A stretch of DNA of 64,000 nt from Chryseobacterium nakagawai (GTDB lineage: Bacteria > Bacteroidota > Bacteroidia > Flavobacteriales > Weeksellaceae): contig NZ_LR134386.1 in NCBI RefSeq assembly GCF_900637665.1, forward strand, positions 5,138,501 to 5,202,500. Reading direction: 5' to 3'. Within the stretch, counting starts at the first letter, position 1, and every line of letters starts with the position of its first letter. The translations under genes and the position numbers were made by a program. Positions 61,263 through 64,000 of this stretch are shown piece by piece. Under the pieces are notes generated by a model that was not told where the DNA came from, searched no databases, and saw nothing but the letters and a program-made list of their open reading frames with translations.

Positions 61263-61470
61263 GACTCAGACAGAAATTTTATACTTTATTGTTATAAATT
61301 TCCTCTCTTCTATTTTGTTTTGCTGAGGGTTTATCTTTTCGAGAAAAATCCATAGACTATTTCAAATGGGAGATCAGAAAAACTTTAACAATAATTATGA
61401 ATCCGGAGTATTTTATCAGGCACATTTTTTGATAACTTTGAGTCAATTAATACTTTAACAAACACAAACA
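61263..61470. other. Intergenic region between DUF2480 and DUF937 genes
   Basis: About 200 bp of AT-rich DNA. TTTTTTGATAACTTTG at 61425-61440 includes ATAACTTTG, a TAnnTTTG-like box 31 bp before the ATG at 61471. Nothing else is seen. Confidence 0.4.
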
Positions 61471-62127
61471 ATGAGCTTATTAGACCTACTTACAGGGAAC
61501 ACTAGCAACCAGGTTGCTGAACAGGCTGAAAACAAATTCGGAATCAATAGAAACCAGGTAATTGCTTTATTGGCAGTAGCTACTCCTCTCATCATTTCTT
61601 ATTTAAGAAATAAATCTCAGGATGCTAAAGAAGCGGAAGCATTAAACAGTGCTTTAGACAAAGACCACAATGGAAGTATCTTAAATGATCCTTCACAAAT
61701 TGAAGCCAGACAGGCTGAGGGTGGATCTATCCTTGACCACATCTTCGGTGGACAAAAGAGTACAGTAGAAAACCAGCTATCACAAAATACAGGAATTTCA
61801 ATAGATAAGATAGGGCCTATTCTTGCCATGTTGGCACCTGTTGTAATGGGATATATTGGTCAACAAAAACAACAAAGCAACGTTGGAGCAGGAGGTTTAG
61901 GAGACCTTTTGGGCGGAATCTTAGGAAGCGCTTCTAATCAGGCACAAGCTCAACAATCTAACCCATTAAATGACATTCTTGGAAGTGTTTTGGGGAATAA
62001 TGGACAAGCTCAGTCATCAGGAAATCCATTGAATGATATCTTAGGAAGCGTACTTGGTGGTGGAAATCAGCAACAGCAAGGCGGCGGCGGATTAGGAAGC
62101 ATCCTTGGAAATATTTTCGGAAAATAA
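61471..62127 (+). CDS. DUF937 family protein
   Basis: The 218-residue protein has two DUF937-type helical blocks (NKFGINRNQVIALLAVATPL at about 22-41 and NTGISIDKIGPILAMLAPVV at about 104-123), then a Gly/Gln/Asn-rich tail with two near-identical NPLNDILGSVLG repeats and a last LGSILGNIFGK. It is related to YidB-like proteins. The low-complexity tail suggests self-assembly. No signal peptide. Function unknown. Confidence 0.82.
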   Translation: MSLLDLLTGNTSNQVAEQAENKFGINRNQVIALLAVATPLIISYLRNKSQDAKEAEALNSALDKDHNGSILNDPSQIEARQAEGGSILDHIFGGQKSTVENQLSQNTGISIDKIGPILAMLAPVVMGYIGQQKQQSNVGAGGLGDLLGGILGSASNQAQAQQSNPLNDILGSVLGNNGQAQSSGNPLNDILGSVLGGGNQQQQGGGGLGSILGNIFGK

Positions 62128-62144
62128 TTAATTTAATTTTTAAT

Positions 62145-62179
62145 AAAAAAGGGCGGAGAAAAATTTCTCCGCCCTTTTT
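62145..62179. terminator. Bidirectional terminator
   Basis: GGGCGGAGAAA/TTTCTCCGCCC with A and T runs on either side. It ends the DUF937 gene and the THX gene that converge on it. Confidence 0.9.
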
Positions 62180-62185
62180 GTATCA

Positions 62186-62305
62186 TTACTTTTTAGATTT
62201 CTCTTCAGAGGCTACAAAAGATTTTGAAGCTTTTCTAGGCCTTCTTTTTCCATAGTTTCCAGAATTGATCTTACCTCGTCTTGATTTTTTGTCTCCTTTT
62301 CCCAT
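62186..62305 (-). CDS. 30S ribosomal protein THX
   Basis: A 39-residue highly basic frame, ATG 62305 to TAA 62186, reads MGKGDKKSRRGKINSGNYGK then RRPRK and an Ala/Ser/Lys tail. The GKGDKKSRRGKI-x-GxYGK-RPRK pattern is that of ribosomal protein Thx, which sits in the head of the 30S subunit in Thermus and Bacteroidetes. The strong terminator follows the stop at once. The gap 62,306-62,499 has no gene. Confidence 0.9.
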   Translation of the reverse strand: MGKGDKKSRRGKINSGNYGKRRPRKASKSFVASEEKSKK

Positions 62306-62499
62306 AGTAATAAATATTTGTTGTTATTACGAATTTAGGAAATACCTGATTAATATCCAATTATAAAAGCTGTTAAAGTTTTTATAAGAAGGCAATATTG
62401 AGACTGTAAGATGGAAGTTCTGCCAGTCGTTAATTCCACATTACAACGATAAATTTATTACCATAAAGACTGTGTTTATCGATATTTAACTTTCATAAA

Positions 62500-63894
62500 T
62501 TACACCTTGATTGTCTTCCATTTTCCTTTTCTAAACAAGATAAAAGCGACAACCGTAATCAGAGCCTCTGCTGCAGGAATTGAAATAAATACTCCTTTCG
62601 GTCCCATTTCCAGATACTTGGAAAGAAAATAAGCTAAGGGAATCTGAAACAGCCAAAACCCGAAAAGATTCACCCATGTTGGCGTCCATGTATCTCCTGC
62701 TCCATTGAAGGCATTAATCATCACCATTCCAATTCCGTAGAATATAAAACCTATACTCATGATATGAAGTGCATTTTTAGCAAAATTCTTAATCTCAACA
62801 TCCTGGGTAAAAAAGCTCACTAAGAAATTACCGAAAAGAACAAATATTAAACTTACGATCACCATGAAAATCACATTATATTTTACCGTTTTCATCACAG
62901 ACTGTTCTGCCCTCAACATTTCATTCGCCCCCATATTCTGTCCCACTAACGTGGATGCCGCATTACTAAGCCCCCAGGCCGGAAGCATAAAGAACATCAT
63001 TAATCGTAAGGCAGTCTGATAACCTGCAGAGGCATTTTCACCTCCTGTAGTGGCTACCAGCTCTGCAAGGAAGATCCAGCTGCATGATGCAATCACAAAT
63101 TGGAAGATTCCCGGAGTGGCTATTTTTATGATCGATTTAATTAACCCATAATCTGCTTTAAAATAAGGAAGCTTAATCCGGATTTGTGTATCTGCTACTA
63201 AAAGATGATACAATTGATAGAGTACTCCAATACTTCTTCCAATAGTCGTTGCCAACGCAGCTCCTGTAAGGCCCATAGCAGGAATAGGTCCAAAGCCTTT
63301 AATCAAAATAGGGCAAAGAATGATGTTGGCAATATTAGCAATCCATAAGCTTTTCATTGCTATCATGGCATTACCTGCTCCTCTAAAAATCCCATTGATA
63401 AGGAATAAAAGCATAATAATGGTACTGCTTCCCATCATAATTCTCGTAAAATCTTTTCCATAGGCAGCTGCCTCCGGTCTTGATCCCATCAGGATCAGAA
63501 TTTCTTCGGCGTACACAACACCTAAAATACTTAAAACAAGAGTTATTACGAATGAGACCAACAATACCTGTGCGGCACTCCGGGAAGCTTGTTCCGGATT
63601 TTTCTCACCAATTCTTCTCGCTACCATTGCCGTTGCCGCCATACTCATTCCAATGGCAATAGAGTACATAATGGAAAGCACAGACTCCGTAAGTCCTACG
63701 GTCTGAATCGCAAAGCCACTCTCTTTCAAATGTCCCACAAAATAGAGGTCAACCAGTGCAAATACTGACTCCATCGCCATTTCTAGCATCATCGGTATAG
63801 CCAGAAGCAAAACGGCACTCCTGATGTTTACCTTCGTAAAATCGGTTTCTTCTCCTCTAAAGGCTTTCTTGAAAAAGTCAATATATCTGGTCAT
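62500..63894 (-). CDS. MATE family efflux transporter
   Basis: The 464-residue protein has twelve hydrophobic segments in two similar halves, as in the MATE family of Na+/H+-driven drug exporters: LAIPMMLEMAMESVFALVDLYFVG (split here, about 29-52) and PGIFQFVIASCSWIFLAELV with GYQTALRLMMFFMLP in the second half. A short N-terminal arm precedes TM1. The ATG at 63894 is favoured since a -7 box lies at 63928-63921; the frame upstream to 63957 would precede that box. Confidence 0.92.
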   Translation of the reverse strand: MTRYIDFFKKAFRGEETDFTKVNIRSAVLLLAIPMMLEMAMESVFALVDLYFVGHLKESGFAIQTVGLTESVLSIMYSIAIGMSMAATAMVARRIGEKNPEQASRSAAQVLLVSFVITLVLSILGVVYAEEILILMGSRPEAAAYGKDFTRIMMGSSTIIMLLFLINGIFRGAGNAMIAMKSLWIANIANIILCPILIKGFGPIPAMGLTGAALATTIGRSIGVLYQLYHLLVADTQIRIKLPYFKADYGLIKSIIKIATPGIFQFVIASCSWIFLAELVATTGGENASAGYQTALRLMMFFMLPAWGLSNAASTLVGQNMGANEMLRAEQSVMKTVKYNVIFMVIVSLIFVLFGNFLVSFFTQDVEIKNFAKNALHIMSIGFIFYGIGMVMINAFNGAGDTWTPTWVNLFGFWLFQIPLAYFLSKYLEMGPKGVFISIPAAEALITVVAFILFRKGKWKTIKV

Positions 63895-63920
63895 TTCTTT
63901 GGTTATAATTTTATTATCCT

Positions 63921-63928
63921 CAAAAATA
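63921..63928 (-). promoter_or_regulatory. -7 element of the MATE gene
   Basis: TATTTTTG on the minus strand matches TAnnTTTG, 26 bp before the ATG at 63894, and supports that start. No -33 match is seen at the usual distance. The remaining bases to 64,000 show nothing. Confidence 0.5.
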
Positions 63929-64000
63929 CAAATCTGTATCGGAGTAAGTCTTAGCAATTGACAATAAAAATTAATAAGAAGTTTTTTTATTTATAAAACC

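Overview
The window is AT-rich DNA from a Flavobacteriia genome, most likely Chryseobacterium or a close Weeksellaceae relative. This is inferred from a type IX secretion sorting domain on a GEVED/fibronectin-type adhesin, the DUF6452-DUF6048-rlmD cluster, an IPExxxVDY-family gene, ribosomal protein THX, the Bacteroidetes promoter pattern (TTTG, about 20 bp, TAnnTTTG) and weak Shine-Dalgarno sequences. No rRNA or species marker is present, so the genus is an inference.

Positions 1-23,680 are the right-hand part of a tailed-phage prophage. Most genes run leftward. From right to left: accessory genes near the attachment site (20.1-23.5 kb); a repressor/Cro-like switch with two operator palindromes (18.9-19.8 kb); a tightly overlapping early operon for recombination and replication (ERF annealing protein, NinB-like, DEAD helicase, Lin1244-type protein, RecA-fold helicase, RusA resolvase; 18.8-10.6 kb); a DnaA-domain-IV-like regulator; a small tRNA cluster closed by a terminator; then the packaging/head operon (small terminase, frameshifted HExxH gene, KH-domain protein, large terminase, portal, MuF head protein). 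Capsid, tail, lysis and integrase genes would lie left of the window. Two rightward cassettes with their own promoters and terminators interrupt the late operon. The one at 1.97-2.74 kb has paired operator palindromes around its promoter and ends in an HTH gene, the layout of an anti-CRISPR/Aca locus. A 19-bp tmRNA/tRNA-Ala-like 3' end followed by a strong terminator at 23,662-23,719 is the likely attR.

Positions 23.7-64 kb are chromosome: an FMN reductase and a CatB-type acetyltransferase; the acpP-fabF-rnc-IPExxxVDY-pyk operon; a WG-repeat protein and an aldehyde dehydrogenase; histidine-degradation genes hutG and hutI with a BCCT transporter and a DUF695 protein between them; ruvB, a PaiB-like protein, a metallo-beta-lactamase-fold hydrolase and coaE; a 1,721-residue T9SS adhesin; DUF6048/DUF6452/rlmD; a thioredoxin-fold lipoprotein without its CXXC; sdhC-sdhA-sdhB; a ComEC protein; a GH71/99-like hydrolase; lpxB; DUF2480 and DUF937 proteins; the small ribosomal protein THX; and a MATE transporter.

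No complete new defence or mobile system is proven here. The best leads for undescribed biology are the operator-flanked moron at 1.97-2.74 kb, the split HExxH gene at 7.72-8.08 kb, the KH-domain protein inside the packaging operon, and the phage tRNA with an abnormal anticodon arm.
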